DNA of 64,000 bases from contig JADCRB010000016.1 in assembly GCA_021464245.1 (NCBI GenBank), positions 2,663,138 to 2,727,137 on the forward strand, given 5' to 3'. Shown piece by piece: positions 63,025-64,000 of the stretch. Position 1 is the stretch's first letter, and each line of letters begins with the position of its first letter. Below the pieces are notes generated by a model. It was not told where the DNA came from and did no database searches. It worked only from the letters and a program-made list of their open reading frames with translations. This DNA comes from Carallia brachiata. Taxonomy: Eukaryota; Streptophyta; Magnoliopsida; Malpighiales; Rhizophoraceae. The position numbers and the translations under genes were made by a program.

Positions 63025-64000
63025 TATATCTATACTCAATAAACATTACTTGAGTAGAGTTTTCGCAGAGTTGAGCCTAATTCAACATCAAGTAAGATTT
63101 TGAAATAATATGATATTTTTTTTTATGGTTTATAAAGTTAGGTTCAAGTTCAGATTGCAAACTGTCCATAATTTGTTCAATTGAGTTGCAAATTCAATTA
63201 GGTCAAACTTCTTCAAATATCAAAATCGTAATGTTCGAAAATTTCAAGTCAAATTTTGTCTTTTAAGCCTTCAAATCAAAACGACATAATGTTTGGCCTA
63301 AATAACGCACGAACCAAGACGGCATTGTTAAGGTCATATTTATGGGAATAGGTTCTCTATTGTTCCCGACAATGGTAAGGCGTGACATATATTTATAGTT
63401 GAAATTCTTTGATGGTGGGCATATCGGCGCTGAAAAAAGGAATTTTTCTTTTCATAAAAAAAGGGGAAAAAGAAGGGAGTAGATTATAGTTTCGCTAGAG
63501 AAAATAGTGCTCAACACGGGAAAATTTTGTTAGAACATATGTATGTTTAGGCTCACTGAACGGCTTATACTGAACGGCTTATACGGAACATTGAACCAAT
63601 GCTTTTGGCCTAAGAGATGAATAATCTCTTTATCATTAAACTACAATTTTTTGTGGCTGAAAAAGGAAAATTGTAGTTAAGAAACTCACATTTATACCCA
63701 ACTAGGGGGTGTCCGGGGGGGAGGGGCTGTGGGTGGCTTGATTGATTGCGATTTGGCACCTAAACTAGCAAATTCAACAAGGATAGAACACTTTCTTTGA
63801 AGTAGTTTGATTCCAAGGTCTGCCTTTGACGTAAAGAGTAAGACTACATGACTATACAATTAATTAGTAACGCAGTTCAATTTAATAGTATCTTACAGTT
63901 TATCTATTTTTTGTTTCATAAATTCATTTATTCAATGACTTATATCTCTTATTTGTTACTTAAAATTGGTTTTCTTAAAAAAAAAAAGGTCAATATGAAA

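Larger units (their letters stand above)
58524..64000. repeat. Right-hand host region: AT-rich, with a duplicated block of about 1.2-1.4 kb
   Basis: Two diverged copies of one block lie at about 58975-60170 and 62480-63870: both contain CTATTACT...AATCTGAACCATT, TCTATACTCAATAAACATT, AATGGTAAGGCGTG and a G-rich stretch before an identical GATTGATTG. Between them (60890-61260, 62345-62460) are pieces of the host repeat known from 1344-5164. 58524-58975, 60170-60890 and 61560-62030 are AT-rich with no gene I can support. Confidence 0.65.

Overview
The window is a gene-poor, AT-rich stretch of a plant nuclear genome, almost certainly a flowering plant. It holds nested Ty3/gypsy LTR retrotransposons of the Tat lineage (Gag-PR-RT-RNaseH-archaeal-type RNaseH-INT), a defective Ty1/copia element, tRNA-type SINEs, L1-like LINE scraps and diverged local tandem repeats. 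I see no intact host gene and no tRNA or rRNA gene. The species cannot be read from this sequence.

Layout. 1-1343: 3' end of a plus-strand Tat element (A1). 1344-5164: about 1-kb host repeats with a SINE. 5165-12715: minus-strand Tat element B1, flanked by ATTTT. 12716-13311: host repeat. 13312 to about 16452: plus-strand, gag-pol-deleted Tat element C, fused to the 3' part of another element (A2, about 16453-18589). 18590-23398: second copy of the host repeat arm, with a solo LTR and an extra SINE. 23399-33687: the most complete Tat element, B2 (minus), flanked by TTATT. 33688-34697: host repeat. 34698-44061: old complete plus-strand Tat element E, flanked by CAAAA. 44062-46241: AT-rich spacer with an LTR fragment. 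46242-58523: plus-strand Tat element D, truncated at its 5' end and interrupted by a copia element (52760-56700). 58524-64000: host repeats with LINE remnants.

The main discovery is that these Tat elements carry two extra sense-strand genes between pol and the 3' LTR. The first encodes a WUSCHEL-type (WOX) homeodomain protein of about 200 residues. It has the WOX helix-3 core NVFYWFQN, a WUS box (TLPLFP) and a C-terminal EAR-like LxLxL motif (LDLELHL). The second (ORF2) is a short basic protein I do not recognise, with a core like GGARAKKRRSS. Homeobox sequence occurs at five places (C, A2, B2, E, D) and ORF2 at five (A1, A2, B2, E, D), always in the same position. In C, B2, E and D a TATAAAAG box lies 88-94 nt upstream of the homeobox ATG, behind a CCAAA-rich spacer. 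In C the upstream TATA-containing unit is expanded to about eight tandem copies. C has lost nearly all of gag-pol but keeps the homeobox gene; B1 did the reverse, losing the integrase core and both cargo genes through a 2.5-kb deletion at a GAGGATG microhomology.

Every coding copy here carries at least one stop or frameshift except ORF2 of D and ORF2 of B2 (which ends early). B1 and B2 differ from each other largely by 1-4 nt deletions at short repeats, so some of their frameshifts may be assembly errors. The claim is therefore about the family (a retrotransposon-borne WUS-like transcription factor with its own promoter), not about a demonstrably functional copy in this window.
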